IMG/VR virus record: IMGVR_UViG_3300048921_000578 | Span: 1-33,448 of that record | Direction: 5' to 3' (one strand) | Length of the DNA stretch: 33,448 nt | Source: a virus | Shown here: positions 1-8,862 of the stretch, one piece after another | How the letters are laid out: every line of letters begins with the position of its first letter | Position numbering within the stretch: position 1 is the stretch's first letter | Notes under the pieces: generated by a model | Told to the model about the DNA's origin: nothing | Databases searched by the model: none | The model's input: the letters and a program-made list of their open reading frames with translations, nothing else | Position numbers and translations under genes: made by a program

Positions 1-999
1 TCATTGCCCAGGATCGGGTGGTTCAGGCTTTATCGCCAGCTCGTGCTCGTAATAGACGTCGACCGGGGCGTCGAGGATGGCCAGCGAGGCGTTCAGGTTC
101 TTGGGGTCGGGGTGCAGCCATGCGTCGATGTTCTCTGGCTTGATGGCCACCACGCACCGGTCATGGCCGGCAATGGCAACTTCATGGGGCGGATCTGAGG
201 TGATCGCCGCGAAGGAATAGAAGCCGGGGTCGTCGCCTTCGCCTTCTGTGTAGTTCCAGAGGCAGGCGACATAGAGCTCTTGGCGAGGCCGCGGTGTGAA
301 CAGGATCTCGATGTTCTGCTCCCGCTCGCCGGGCACCAGCTCGCGCTGCTGGTTGGCATGCAAGTAGACGCTTTCATAGAACCGGTCGACGACCATGATG
401 GCGTGCCGGGAGCCGAGCAGCCGGCGCCATACGGTCGTCAGCTTGTCACGCCGAGCATTGTAGGTGCCGGGCTTCTCCCGCTCATCCTTCTCCGTCCAGC
501 CAGGGAGGCGGCAGCGATAGCGCATGGGGACGATGACACGCTCGCCGGTCTCCGGGTCACGCATGAGCACGGGCGCGAAGTGTCCGGGCCAGATTCGATC
601 GATGCCATCGGCAGATGCCGGCTTGCCCAGACTAGCCAGTTTGGCGCGGCCGGCCTCGATCTTGTCGGTGGCGATGCGCTTGTCATCGGCCGCTTTCTTT
701 GTGGGCTTGGGTGAGGCGAGCTTTGCTTCTGCTGTAGCGAGGCGGTCGGCCTGAAAGTCGATATCACTCTGGATCGCGGCCTTGGCCTCCTTATCCGCCC
801 ACTCGGCCAGGCCGGCGAGATCGGCGAACTCGTCGCCGGCGCGAGCAATCGCCTGCCGCATCCCCTTGGGGACGACCTTGACCCACTGGCCAGCCCTGCG
901 CGCCCAGCCGACCAGCTTTACGAAGTCCTGAATCTTGAGCTGGCCGCCGAGGCGCTCGTACTTAGTGAAATCAGCCCAGACTTGCGCGGAGTAGCACAT
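1..999 (-). CDS. SOS response-associated peptidase (SRAP, YedK/HMCES-like)
   Basis: SRAP proteins crosslink through Cys2 to abasic sites in single-stranded DNA and protect them. The protein begins MCYSAQ, so Cys2 is present. Family landmarks follow in order: a pre-core APV motif (about 142-144), an MRY segment (about 159), the DNA-contact Asn in YNARR (N181), the active-site Glu in RFYES (E209) and the His in AGHDRCVV (H279). At 332 residues it is longer than the usual 200-230. The extra length is mainly a charged, Ala/Lys-rich helical stretch at about 45-128. It is the last gene of the late-strand cluster, 27 nt after a hypothetical gene and without a clear Shine-Dalgarno (SD) sequence, so it looks like a cargo gene rather than a structural one. 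The family call is secure; its role for the phage is inferred. Confidence 0.9.
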   Translation of the reverse strand: MCYSAQVWADFTKYERLGGQLKIQDFVKLVGWARRAGQWVKVVPKGMRQAIARAGDEFADLAGLAEWADKEAKAAIQSDIDFQADRLATAEAKLASPKPTKKAADDKRIATDKIEAGRAKLASLGKPASADGIDRIWPGHFAPVLMRDPETGERVIVPMRYRCRLPGWTEKDEREKPGTYNARRDKLTTVWRRLLGSRHAIMVVDRFYESVYLHANQQRELVPGEREQNIEILFTPRPRQELYVACLWNYTEGEGDDPGFYSFAAITSDPPHEVAIAGHDRCVVAIKPENIDAWLHPDPKNLNASLAILDAPVDVYYEHELAIKPEPPDPGQ

Positions 1000-1026
1000 A
1001 GCAGCGTGTCGGCAGCGGCGATGGGC

Positions 1027-1401
1027 CTAGCCTACCGAATCCTTGCCGGTACGAGGAAATGCCTCAAGGAAGGTATCTAAGGTGCCGGCTATGACCCGTC
1101 GCGGCTTGACCGAATAGCGCTCCGCATGGCGATCGAGATACCGGCGCACCCACTTTAGAGCCGTCTCCTGGCTTGGCGCTGGATAGGAACCCACCGGCCC
1201 CTGCATGAACACGATCTCGAAGCACTCCCCGTCCGGCTGGATCATGCAGATCGGAGGCGCGCCGTCGCCATACCCCATGGTGGGGTAGAAATACAGCGGG
1301 TTCCCAGGCTCGCTGCCGCGGCGTTCGTATATCCATCCAGGCATGCCGGCGAAGGTACACGGGGGATGTCTCAGGGACGGAGAGTGGCCATAGATGGCCA
1401 T
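1027..1401 (-). CDS. hypothetical protein
   Basis: A 124-residue soluble protein that I do not recognise. It has many Pro, Gly and aromatic residues (segment GNPLYFYPTMGYGDGAPP) and a basic C-terminal helix. No signal peptide or membrane segment is visible. It begins 8 nt after the stop of the tail-fibre accessory gene and precedes the SRAP gene, so it is probably co-transcribed at the end of the late operon. The start is uncertain because no good SD sequence precedes the ATG at 1401; an internal Met at residue 20 is an alternative. Confidence 0.55.
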   Translation of the reverse strand: MAIYGHSPSLRHPPCTFAGMPGWIYERRGSEPGNPLYFYPTMGYGDGAPPICMIQPDGECFEIVFMQGPVGSYPAPSQETALKWVRRYLDRHAERYSVKPRRVIAGTLDTFLEAFPRTGKDSVG

Positions 1402-1408
1402 CCATCGG

Positions 1409-1897
1409 CTATAGCCCAGCCTGCCCCGCGCTCTGCGATTGCGAAGGTGCCTGCAGGCCTCGATTCACCCAGCCGCAGCTTACCGGAGTGGGCATCAGGG
1501 CGATGATCTGCTCGAGGGTCGGCAGCGGGTTCGGCACCTGCCCGTTGTAGCTGGCCCACTCCGCATAGGCTTTCTGCCACACCTTGCTCCGCAGCTTCTT
1601 CATGGCGATGCCGTCCTGGTTCCACTGATCGATTTCGTCGCCGATGTAGCTCACACAAGACTCAACGCTCTTGTAGCCGTTCTGCGCAGCGATGCTTGCC
1701 AGCCACACTTCAAGGCTCGGTTCAAAGAGCGCCACGACTTGGTCGAAGGTTAATGGCGGCACTGGCTGAGGCGTGTTTCCCGGGACGGCAAGCCATGCCT
1801 CATAAGCATCCCAGAGATAGCTATCCGATGGGATCGTCGTATTAGTGTCGAGGTCGATCACGATGTTCGGATCATTGGTGAGCTGATACATGGTCAA
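1409..1897 (-). CDS. tail fibre assembly/accessory-like protein
   Basis: 162 residues. The N-terminus (YQLTNDPNIVIDLDTNTTIP, then a DAYEAWLAVPGNTP stretch) resembles the short 'YxLT…IP…YxxWLAxGNTP' domain found in many phage proteins encoded just after tail fibres, some of them fibre assembly chaperones. The remainder is Trp-rich and helical and I do not recognise it. Its ATG overlaps the stop of the tail fibre gene by 4 nt (ATGA), which indicates translational coupling and a shared role with the fibre. The assignment rests on the N-terminal pattern and context. Confidence 0.55.
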   Translation of the reverse strand: MTMYQLTNDPNIVIDLDTNTTIPSDSYLWDAYEAWLAVPGNTPQPVPPLTFDQVVALFEPSLEVWLASIAAQNGYKSVESCVSYIGDEIDQWNQDGIAMKKLRSKVWQKAYAEWASYNGQVPNPLPTLEQIIALMPTPVSCGWVNRGLQAPSQSQSAGQAGL

Positions 1898-2829
1898 AGT
1901 CCTGCGTTAGCTGTAAAAGCGCCACCATTTGCCAGCAGCAAGACAGCCGCACTGGCCGGAGTAAACCCGGTAGCGAGAATGTCGGCTTCAAAGGCGTATG
2001 GGTTCGCGTACTGGGACGAAAGGGATGCAGAGACCTGCGTGCCACCCGATTGCGCCGTCCATGCGCCCGTTACAGTGATGGCGGGGTTGCCTCGCATCAC
2101 TACCGGGTAGGGATGACGAACTCGGCCTATGAGGCCAGAGGAAAACACCTGGCCAATGCCAAAGACCTGCTGCGTTCCAGTGACCATCGAGCGCCACACA
2201 TAGGCGTAGCGCTGACAAAGGATCTGTTCGCTCGCCACGAAGGGATAGTCGAACGTGTTGGCGAACGAACCCAGTTCGAGCTGGATGCCGCTGCGAGCGC
2301 CAAAACTATCGAATGTCGTAGCGCCAGCGGTCGACAGCAAAACGAACACATTGCCCGTTAATGTGGCAGGGACAGCCAGTGTCACGGACTGCCGACCGGC
2401 ACCAGCAGGGATTGCTCCTGTCGCCGTAGTGGCCGTCGTGGCATCCGGCTGCAGCTTCACCGTGATTGGCGCGCTAGGGTTACTGACCGAGATCGTGACC
2501 GTCGCATTCTGCAGGGCCGGAGCTTCAATCACCTGACAAACGGTGCCATTCAAAGAAGCGGTAGCTTGCGCGAACGTGATCGATGATGCTGCGCCCAGCG
2601 TCCTCCACATGTCATAGCCGTACGTGTTCGCAGCCAAGATTCCGCCGGCAAAACCACGCTGATTTACCCGGCCGTCGCCATTGAGAAGCAAGTTGCGGCG
2701 AGACTGCGCCCCACCCGCTAAGCCGTATAGCTCAGTCGTGTTGGCCTGAATCTTCTGCATCGCGACACGGCGGGTGTCGCCGTCGCTCCCATCGAGCAAG
2801 GTGCCCAGGTTGATATTCTGCTGCGACAT
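1894..2829 (-). CDS. tail fibre / receptor-binding-type protein
   Basis: 311 residues. The N-terminus (about 1-45) is a short helical attachment-like region. It is followed by the motif RRNLLLNGDGRVNQRG and YGYDMW, typical of phage fibre and carbohydrate-binding-like domains, with the later signature ELGSFANTFDYPF…LCQRY that closes such beta-sandwich domains. The C-terminal third is Ala/Gly/Ser/Thr-rich beta structure, as in fibre tips. It follows the tip protein and two small tail genes and precedes an assembly-like gene. It is probably the host-recognition element at the tail tip; the receptor cannot be read from the sequence. Confidence 0.75.
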   Translation of the reverse strand: MSQQNINLGTLLDGSDGDTRRVAMQKIQANTTELYGLAGGAQSRRNLLLNGDGRVNQRGFAGGILAANTYGYDMWRTLGAASSITFAQATASLNGTVCQVIEAPALQNATVTISVSNPSAPITVKLQPDATTATTATGAIPAGAGRQSVTLAVPATLTGNVFVLLSTAGATTFDSFGARSGIQLELGSFANTFDYPFVASEQILCQRYAYVWRSMVTGTQQVFGIGQVFSSGLIGRVRHPYPVVMRGNPAITVTGAWTAQSGGTQVSASLSSQYANPYAFEADILATGFTPASAAVLLLANGGAFTANAGL

Positions 2830-2838
2830 GGTTGGTCC

Positions 2839-3540
2839 TTAGACGTCGAAGTTCGAGATATCGATCAGCATGAGCACAGGCGGCTCGTCGAGCTGGTCGT
2901 TGCCTTCGTTCTGTGTGGTGGTGCGGGTGTCGTTGCTGCCATAGCGCAGCGTGGTTCCGTCTACGGCTGCAGCAAGCTGATAGACCGTGCGTTCGATAGC
3001 ATCGCCACGCGTTCCATCGGGCAAGGTGACGCTAATGTCTCGCGCCAGGACGCGTGCGCCGGAGTTGGCTATTACGGCCGCCAGCCCTGCCTGCGGCAAC
3101 GTTTCTGACTGAGCGCCCGAGAACTTGATCGGTGTCGGCATGGGCACGAACGACCGAACGCTTTGCACGCGCAGGTATTTCAGGTCGCTTCGATAGGTGG
3201 TCGCGCCAGTGACCGGATCGCGGACGATCATGCCGAAACCGAAGGGAAACTTGAGCGATGCGGCCTGTACCACATCGAAGATGTACCATTTGCCGGCGGC
3301 AGGTTGGCTTTGGCAGAAGATGTCGAACGACCAGTTATTCCCGGAACGAGTCGTCTGTATGACCGAGATCGGCCACGTCCCGGTGACGGCCAATATTGGC
3401 GCCGTCGCAACAATGTTGATCGTCGAATCAGCGCCAGCATTGAGACTGTATGTGCCGGTGGCCAGCAGCGCATGGTTGGGGTAATCGCTGCCGACCTGGA
3501 TCGAGTTTGGCCCGTTCCGGAATCGCACGCCGATCGTCAC
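2839..3540 (-). CDS. putative minor tail protein (distal, unknown function)
   Basis: 233 residues, predominantly beta-strand in character (alternating hydrophobics, Gly/Thr/Asn rich), with no cysteine cluster or catalytic motif that I can see. It overlaps the preceding 94-residue gene by 4 nt (ATGA) and lies between the J-like tip protein and the tail fibre. It is therefore most likely a structural component of the fibre or tip. I do not recognise the family. Confidence 0.6.
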   Translation of the reverse strand: MTIGVRFRNGPNSIQVGSDYPNHALLATGTYSLNAGADSTINIVATAPILAVTGTWPISVIQTTRSGNNWSFDIFCQSQPAAGKWYIFDVVQAASLKFPFGFGMIVRDPVTGATTYRSDLKYLRVQSVRSFVPMPTPIKFSGAQSETLPQAGLAAVIANSGARVLARDISVTLPDGTRGDAIERTVYQLAAAVDGTTLRYGSNDTRTTTQNEGNDQLDEPPVLMLIDISNFDV

Positions 3541-3821
3541 GACCGCACCCCATAGATGATCAGCACGGTGATCGTTGCAGCCGTCCAGGAAAGGACACCG
3601 TTGCTGTCGACGCTGGCCGATGGATAGGTGTCGTTCGGGGTGATCTGCGAGGTTGGGTTGACCACGGCGAACGGCAGTCCTGTGGCGAATCCTGGGTGAG
3701 ATAGCGCGCCGGCAGTGTTCGCCGTGGTCAGCACCGTTCCCAGTATTCGAGTCATTGACGTGGACGTGTCTAAGAGCACCGCCCCGTTATCAGGGCGGCG
3801 CACGCGAAGTCCGAAGGCCAT
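3537..3821 (-). CDS. putative minor tail protein, small
   Basis: 94 residues beginning MAFGLRVRRPDNGAVLLDTS. I chose the ATG at 3821 because it forms a TGATG overlap with the stop of the J-like gene; the longer reading starting at 3848 would run back into J. The opening resembles small phage proteins encoded just after J that start MxYGLxVxxxDGxxxxDxS. The C-terminal half carries hydrophobic strands (ITVLIIYGV). It is probably a tail tip or fibre-attachment component; function unknown. Confidence 0.65.
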   Translation of the reverse strand: MAFGLRVRRPDNGAVLLDTSTSMTRILGTVLTTANTAGALSHPGFATGLPFAVVNPTSQITPNDTYPSASVDSNGVLSWTAATITVLIIYGVRS

Positions 3822-6800
3822 CAGCTGAGCGCACCGATCTCGATGCAAAGCACGCTGGTCGCGAGCACTTTCATACGCAGGCCGTTTCCGTCGATCGTGT
3901 TGGTCATGGCGTCATTAGCGAACTGCATGTAGCCGCCCTGCGCACCTGTCTTGCTGATCAGCCAGTTCGGAATCGCTGACGAATTGGTGCTAGTCGACTG
4001 GATCGAGTTACCGATCTTGGCGTTGGTGATCGTGCCGTCAGCGATGAAAGCCGACTGGATGAACACCTGGCCGCCGGTCACGATGAATGGAAATTGCGCG
4101 ATTGAGGCCGGGTCATTCGGGTCGAATATCGCCAGCGTTGTCGCGCCCAGCAGGATCTGCGATGTCACCACCGGGCCCGAGGCATCTACGCCAACAGCGA
4201 TCGAGGCCATATAGCGCTGACCGTTGGCCGCCAGCTGGGTCTTTACGCCCCAGCCCGCCGATATCCGACCATTGAGATCGGCCACGGCCTGCGAACTGAC
4301 CTGCACGGCCGCCGACATATCGCCAACCGTGGCCTGGATCAGATCGACGCGTGAGGCAGATGCGTTGTCGCCGTCCTGGATGAACGACAACAGGGTCCAG
4401 CTGCCAGCGAAGTTGATGCCGTCGCCGGCATATTCGTCCGCGTCGCCGGCCATGTCAGGCGTAGCCAGCTGAATCGGCTGCAGCAAGTCCTGCGCGAGCT
4501 GCGTCTGCGTGATCTGGCCCGTCAGGTAGGTAAGGATCGGCGACGCGTCGGAACTGGCCTGGCCGACTACCGGCCCAACCCATGGGCCGGGCGCGTTGTT
4601 TGTCTTGCTGACCAGGCGTGCCCAGAAGTAGAACGAGTCTCCCGCCTTGAGGCCTTGAATGGTATCGACGTTATTCGGGTAGGCCGGCGTCGCATACAGC
4701 TGCGATGCACTGAGGTCGTTCGTTACGCCATAACGGACCTCGGTGCCAGCAGCGTCGAGCACGCCGAAGCCAGTCGGGAATGCCCACAGCAGGCGGATAC
4801 CGAACAGCATCGAGGTCGCAGACAGAGACTGCAAAGCGCCAAGCGGCCAAGGCTTGCCGTCGACGGTGACCGGGTTCTGGTTCCAGCTGCCGGGAATGCC
4901 GCTGTTAACGCCGATCGCCCGCGCACGCACGATCCAGGTGCCGGCGGGGATCACTGCATCGATCGTGTTTGTCGGGCTGATGCCCACCGAGCGCCAGGTC
5001 ACACCACCGTCGAAACTGATCTGGAACTCATACGCAGAGGCGCCAGCAACGGGCGCCACATAGAGGTGCACCGTCTGCGTGCCCGGGTTCTGGTTGACGC
5101 CAATGCTGCCCACATCTGGTGCGCCGGTGACGGGCGTCAGTAGCGATGGCGAGCCCGGCGGCGGAACAGAGCTATCGTTCTCGGCGATATAGACGCTCGG
5201 CGCGTAATTGACACCGCGCAGCTCGTAGACGTTATTGCCCTGCGGTGTGCAGCTGAGCATCAGCACCGATTGCGCCTGCTGGCTGCCGGGCCCGAACTGG
5301 AACGCGGTGGGCTCGGCGGAGCTACCGTCCGAAATGAACAGTGCTTCCTTCTGCTCGTCCGTGAGATCCGTCAGCACCATATGGGTCAGGTCGGCGCCCT
5401 GCACCACCTTAAACGGCCCCTGGCCGGAACCATTGAGCGCGCGCAGGCCGACAAAATGCTGCTGGCCCTCGAACCATGCCAGCTCCTGGCTGGTCTCCAG
5501 CGTCATCGTTGCCGGGTCGTAACTGACGATGCGGCCGGAGATGCCCCATTGCGGCATGTCGTGACTGATATCGATGCGATCGCCATATTGCGGAATGAGG
5601 CCGTCGAGTTCCATTTGCCACGTGACGAACTTGCGCTGGTCACGATTGCAGGCGGACATGTACATGCCCTCGCGGAACGCATGGTCACGCGAGGTGCAGC
5701 CGGTGAGCTGCACGGATTTCGGATTGAGCTTTGCGCTGCCGGTCAGTGCGCAGTCGACTGTCTGCGGCTGCCAGGTGTTCGTGTTGGTGTATTCGACCTG
5801 GACGAAATCGGAGGTGTCGAACGTCGGGACCGAATAGCTGATCTTGAGCGTGTTGGACAGGATGGTGTCCGGCGTCACCAGCAGCGTCGGCGCGGCGTGC
5901 GGCTCGTCGCGGATCAGCTCCACGACACCGGCGTAATACATCGGCATCGCGCGACCAACGCGGGCGATCTGCGTCACCGCGTCCCAAAGCGTGACCTTTG
6001 TGTCGAAGATGCCGTCGTAGGTGTCGCCGCGGGTATCCCAGGTCTGGGCGTGCGCCAGCAAGCCCGGCAGATTGATGCGGCTGTCGGCCCAGCCGCGACC
6101 ATAGGTCGTGTTGCGGAACGCGTCAGCGATTGCCCATGCGGGGTTACGGGTGGCCTGATTGGTCCAATTGGCCCCATCCCACACCGGAAGGATCCGCGTG
6201 CCGATGACGTTGAGCTGCCGCGAGTTGGCGCCGCTGACCTGCTCGCCAGCCTTCAACACCATGGCGATCATCGTGCAGTCGCCGTAGGTGAGCTGGCTCG
6301 GCAGGAATGCCTTCAAACCCTGCCAGCTGATCTGGTTGACGATCTGACCATCCTGCTGCTGCGGCGCATTCGCGCGCACGCGCACCTGGTAGCGGCCGGC
6401 GGGCACCGAGCAGTTGTAAGACGTGAAGATCGCCTTCTCGGAGTCCGACCACTTGCTTTCGTTTTCGATGTCGAACCAGTCGCCGAGCGTGTTGCCTTCG
6501 TCGTCGATCAGCTGCGCCTGCGCCTGCCAGGGACTATTCGCTGTCTGCTTCTTGCCGTTCGTGTCGTAGCGGTACAGGCCGCCTGGCCACGCCATATCCA
6601 GCACGATCAGGTTCGTCTGCGTTTCCGGCGGGCAAGCGACAAAGGGGCCGCTCCACGTGCCGCCATCGGCCGGGTATTGCAGCTGGATGCCAGCAACGTC
6701 CTGCGAGGTGACGACGTTATCGGGGAACAGCGTGACCTGACCGCCAGGCTGGATCACCTCATACTGCACATCCTCGAACGAACCCACATCTGTCTCGCCC

Positions 6801-7492
6801 AGGCGGATCTGCTCGATCTGCATCGTCCCCTGCGTAACGACGAACAGCTGGTAGAGGTACTGGTCGTTGCCGCGGTAGTCGGTATAAGGCTGCGCGGCGA
6901 AATCGGGGATGGATCGGAACCGGCCATAGAGGACCGGCATGGATTCCATGAGGCGAGCGGTATTGCCCTGGGCACCGATGCTGTAATTGGGGCTGGTGTC
7001 ACCACGGTTTTGCCCAGCTGGAGGTTTGGGCGGTGGCATGATCGCGTTGAGCAACGCGTTGCCGATCATCGTCACGGCAGCTGCGGTTACGCCATAAACC
7101 ACCGCTCCGAGCGTTGTGGCGGTCGCGGCGGCGACGGTACTCAACCCAGTTGCAAGCACAGCAGCGGCGCCGGCCGTGACGATCGACAGCGCGACGATGG
7201 CCAACACCGCAAGGATGCGTGACCCGCCGCCACCGCCAGCCGGCGGTTGTGCGATCACAATCAGAACTTCGCCGTCCTTGAGGCATCGTTTCCAATCGCT
7301 GGCCAGTAGGAAATTTTTGCCATCCGTGGTCACAACGAATGGCTTCACACGGCGCATACGACGGCCGCGGCCGACGATCAGCCCTTGCTTGCGCAGTTGC
7401 GTGTCGATGCGCGAGCGGCCTTTGACGCGATGAATGCGGCGGCCAACATGCGGACGAGCCCAGTTCGTGATTTCAACGATCGTCGACTGCAT
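3821..7492 (-). CDS. tail tip / host specificity protein J-like, with an I-like N-terminus
   Basis: A 1223-residue central tail tip protein. Residues 1-90 are basic, and 90-170 are strongly hydrophobic Ala/Gly/Val (segments LAVLAIVALSIVTAGAAAVL and VVYGVTAAAVTMIGNALLNA), as in lambda tail assembly protein I. A Pro/Lys linker (MPPPKPPAGQ) leads into the J-type core. Beyond about residue 750 come a fibronectin III-like region (YVAPVAGASAYEFQISFDGG) and a C-terminal region typical of tip proteins (IADGTITNAKIGN). No separate I gene is present, so the two functions may be fused. The SD sequence AAGGA lies just before the ATG, directly after an intrinsic terminator. Confidence 0.9.
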   Translation of the reverse strand: MQSTIVEITNWARPHVGRRIHRVKGRSRIDTQLRKQGLIVGRGRRMRRVKPFVVTTDGKNFLLASDWKRCLKDGEVLIVIAQPPAGGGGGSRILAVLAIVALSIVTAGAAAVLATGLSTVAAATATTLGAVVYGVTAAAVTMIGNALLNAIMPPPKPPAGQNRGDTSPNYSIGAQGNTARLMESMPVLYGRFRSIPDFAAQPYTDYRGNDQYLYQLFVVTQGTMQIEQIRLGETDVGSFEDVQYEVIQPGGQVTLFPDNVVTSQDVAGIQLQYPADGGTWSGPFVACPPETQTNLIVLDMAWPGGLYRYDTNGKKQTANSPWQAQAQLIDDEGNTLGDWFDIENESKWSDSEKAIFTSYNCSVPAGRYQVRVRANAPQQQDGQIVNQISWQGLKAFLPSQLTYGDCTMIAMVLKAGEQVSGANSRQLNVIGTRILPVWDGANWTNQATRNPAWAIADAFRNTTYGRGWADSRINLPGLLAHAQTWDTRGDTYDGIFDTKVTLWDAVTQIARVGRAMPMYYAGVVELIRDEPHAAPTLLVTPDTILSNTLKISYSVPTFDTSDFVQVEYTNTNTWQPQTVDCALTGSAKLNPKSVQLTGCTSRDHAFREGMYMSACNRDQRKFVTWQMELDGLIPQYGDRIDISHDMPQWGISGRIVSYDPATMTLETSQELAWFEGQQHFVGLRALNGSGQGPFKVVQGADLTHMVLTDLTDEQKEALFISDGSSAEPTAFQFGPGSQQAQSVLMLSCTPQGNNVYELRGVNYAPSVYIAENDSSVPPPGSPSLLTPVTGAPDVGSIGVNQNPGTQTVHLYVAPVAGASAYEFQISFDGGVTWRSVGISPTNTIDAVIPAGTWIVRARAIGVNSGIPGSWNQNPVTVDGKPWPLGALQSLSATSMLFGIRLLWAFPTGFGVLDAAGTEVRYGVTNDLSASQLYATPAYPNNVDTIQGLKAGDSFYFWARLVSKTNNAPGPWVGPVVGQASSDASPILTYLTGQITQTQLAQDLLQPIQLATPDMAGDADEYAGDGINFAGSWTLLSFIQDGDNASASRVDLIQATVGDMSAAVQVSSQAVADLNGRISAGWGVKTQLAANGQRYMASIAVGVDASGPVVTSQILLGATTLAIFDPNDPASIAQFPFIVTGGQVFIQSAFIADGTITNAKIGNSIQSTSTNSSAIPNWLISKTGAQGGYMQFANDAMTNTIDGNGLRMKVLATSVLCIEIGALS

Positions 7493-7513
7493 GACTTTCC
7501 TTTGGGCAATAAA

Positions 7514-7535
7514 AAACCCCGCCGAAGCGGGGTTT
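7514..7535 (-). terminator. intrinsic terminator within the late operon, before J
   Basis: Stem CCCCGC/GCGGGG with a tetraloop (CGAA on the plus strand, TTCG on the minus), extended by A-T pairs. On the minus strand it is followed by six T residues, so it is oriented to stop late transcription just before the J-like gene. For J to be expressed it must leak, be antiterminated, or be bypassed by a promoter not seen here. Confidence 0.8.
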
Positions 7536-7556
7536 GTTTTGCGGTTCTATTGCCTT

Positions 7557-7904
7557 TTAAAGGCAGGTTTTTAAAGCGTCTCGAAATCTGTTTGGCACGG
7601 CGTCCGACAGGCTATACACGACACTCAGAGAGACATCTGATCCACCGGCGGCCTTTCGAATTCGCGCGAGCTCAGTAATGCGAGACGGTGCGGCGATCAT
7701 TACGCGCAACTCATCGCCCGTATCGACAAAATTGACTGTGGGGTCGATCTCTGACCACTTGGCTTTGATGCAAGAGGCCAACTCAGATGGCGCCTTCTCG
7801 GAATGCCCGGTGAAAAATGGCGGTTTGTTTTCTAGGTCGGCAACTGTGACGGTTGTGCAGCCCACGAGAGCAACGGTGACAGCGGCCAGCATCCATTTGC
7901 GCAT
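7557..7904 (-). CDS. small lipoprotein
   Basis: 115 residues from the ATG at 7904, chosen because a strong SD sequence (GGGGAG) precedes it and the first residues form a lipoprotein signal: basic MRKW, hydrophobic core, lipobox LVGC with Cys16. The mature part is soluble and unrecognised. It lies between the NlpC/P60 tip gene and a terminator. Phage lipoproteins at this position can act in superinfection exclusion (the T5 Llp and lambdoid Cor types are examples of phage-encoded envelope proteins that block receptors), but nothing here proves that. Confidence 0.7.
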   Translation of the reverse strand: MRKWMLAAVTVALVGCTTVTVADLENKPPFFTGHSEKAPSELASCIKAKWSEIDPTVNFVDTGDELRVMIAAPSRITELARIRKAAGGSDVSLSVVYSLSDAVPNRFRDALKTCL

Positions 7905-7939
7905 TGATCTCCCCCTCTTTGGAAAGACCGAAGGGTAGC

Positions 7940-8329
7940 TCAATCGTGGAAACGGATGTACCGGCGCCGCGAGAAACCCATCAGGCGAAGCTTGTGCTCG
8001 CGCGTCCAGATAACGCCAACGCCTTCGAGCGCGTGCAGGACACCGGCACCGTCGCATGTCAGCCATATGCCGACATGCGGATGGTCGCCGCCACGCAGGA
8101 TGACGCCATCGCCGTGCACCGGCCGGTCCACCTGCTCCCAGATACCTGAATCCAACTTCTCGGCGAACAGCTTACGCATGTCCTGGCCGAACGGTAGGTT
8201 CGGTAGCGCATGGCCGAAATAGGTTCGTTGGCAATGCAGCAGTAGCCCTCGGCAATCGAAGGCGTCCGGGCCGTCGGCGCCGAGCTCGTACCGTTTGCCT
8301 ACCAGCTGGGTGATCTGATCGGGTGTCAT
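7940..8329 (-). CDS. tail tip assembly protein, NlpC/P60 cysteine peptidase (lambda K-like)
   Basis: 129 residues. The NlpC/P60 catalytic Cys lies in FDCRGLL (C26) and the His in HPHVGIW (H85). K-family proteins are tail tip assembly factors with a peptidoglycan endopeptidase fold. The usual N-terminal JAB domain of lambda K is absent, leaving only the peptidase domain. It overlaps the upstream tail gene by 4 nt (ATGA) and sits in the L-K-I-J position of the module. Confidence 0.85.
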   Translation of the reverse strand: MTPDQITQLVGKRYELGADGPDAFDCRGLLLHCQRTYFGHALPNLPFGQDMRKLFAEKLDSGIWEQVDRPVHGDGVILRGGDHPHVGIWLTCDGAGVLHALEGVGVIWTREHKLRLMGFSRRRYIRFHD

Positions 8330-8862
8330 CGGACGAGTCCTGGGAACTTCTGCGGCAAGTAAAGGGCGTGCGGGAATGCCCAGTTATTCACGTCATCGAG
8401 CGTGCACGTGATCTGGATCTGGAACACGTCCGCGTCGATGTTGGAGACATACATGTCGATCGGCGGATCCATCTGCGGCTCGGTCAGGTCCGACAGCAGA
8501 TAGGGCCGATAAATGACCTGGATCACCTTGGGGTCTGCCGCAGCCTGCTCGAGCGGCCCCATGATTTCGCGGCCCACGTTGTCCAGCGTCAGGATCAGCT
8601 GCGGCACGTCACCCTCGGAGAAGCCCGGCAGCTTCACGTCGAACGCCATCGCTGTGAATAACACCGTCTCGCCGGGATTCATCGGCGCATCCGCCTCGAG
8701 CGTCGCGTTGATGTCGTCGTAGCCCAGTACCACGCGCGCCGGCATTGGGTTGCCGTTTTCGTCGACGAACGCAGGATGGATCAGCTCCAAGGTGTCGAAA
8801 ATGATCTGATCGGGCGGCGCACTGGCGTACGCTTCCTTGAGCGCTTCGGAGTAACCAGCCAT
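8326..8862 (-). CDS. tail tip protein, DUF1833 family (lambda L-position)
   Basis: 178 residues. The opening MAGYSEALKEAYAS and the central pattern of beta strands (LILTLDNVGREIMGPLEQA, then a PYLLSD segment) match DUF1833 phage proteins, which occupy the place of the lambda M/L tip proteins. It overlaps both neighbours (1-nt and 4-nt overlaps), which supports translation as one coupled set with the preceding minor tail gene and the K-like peptidase. Its exact place in the tip is inferred from gene order. Confidence 0.8.
   Translation of the reverse strand: MAGYSEALKEAYASAPPDQIIFDTLELIHPAFVDENGNPMPARVVLGYDDINATLEADAPMNPGETVLFTAMAFDVKLPGFSEGDVPQLILTLDNVGREIMGPLEQAAADPKVIQVIYRPYLLSDLTEPQMDPPIDMYVSNIDADVFQIQITCTLDDVNNWAFPHALYLPQKFPGLVR

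Noticed and set aside
5270-7222. 650-residue plus-strand open frame opposite the J-like gene
   Set aside because: It is antisense to a secure, conserved gene. The His/Arg/Val-rich composition is typical of a mirror frame in GC-rich DNA, and there is no SD sequence or domain.
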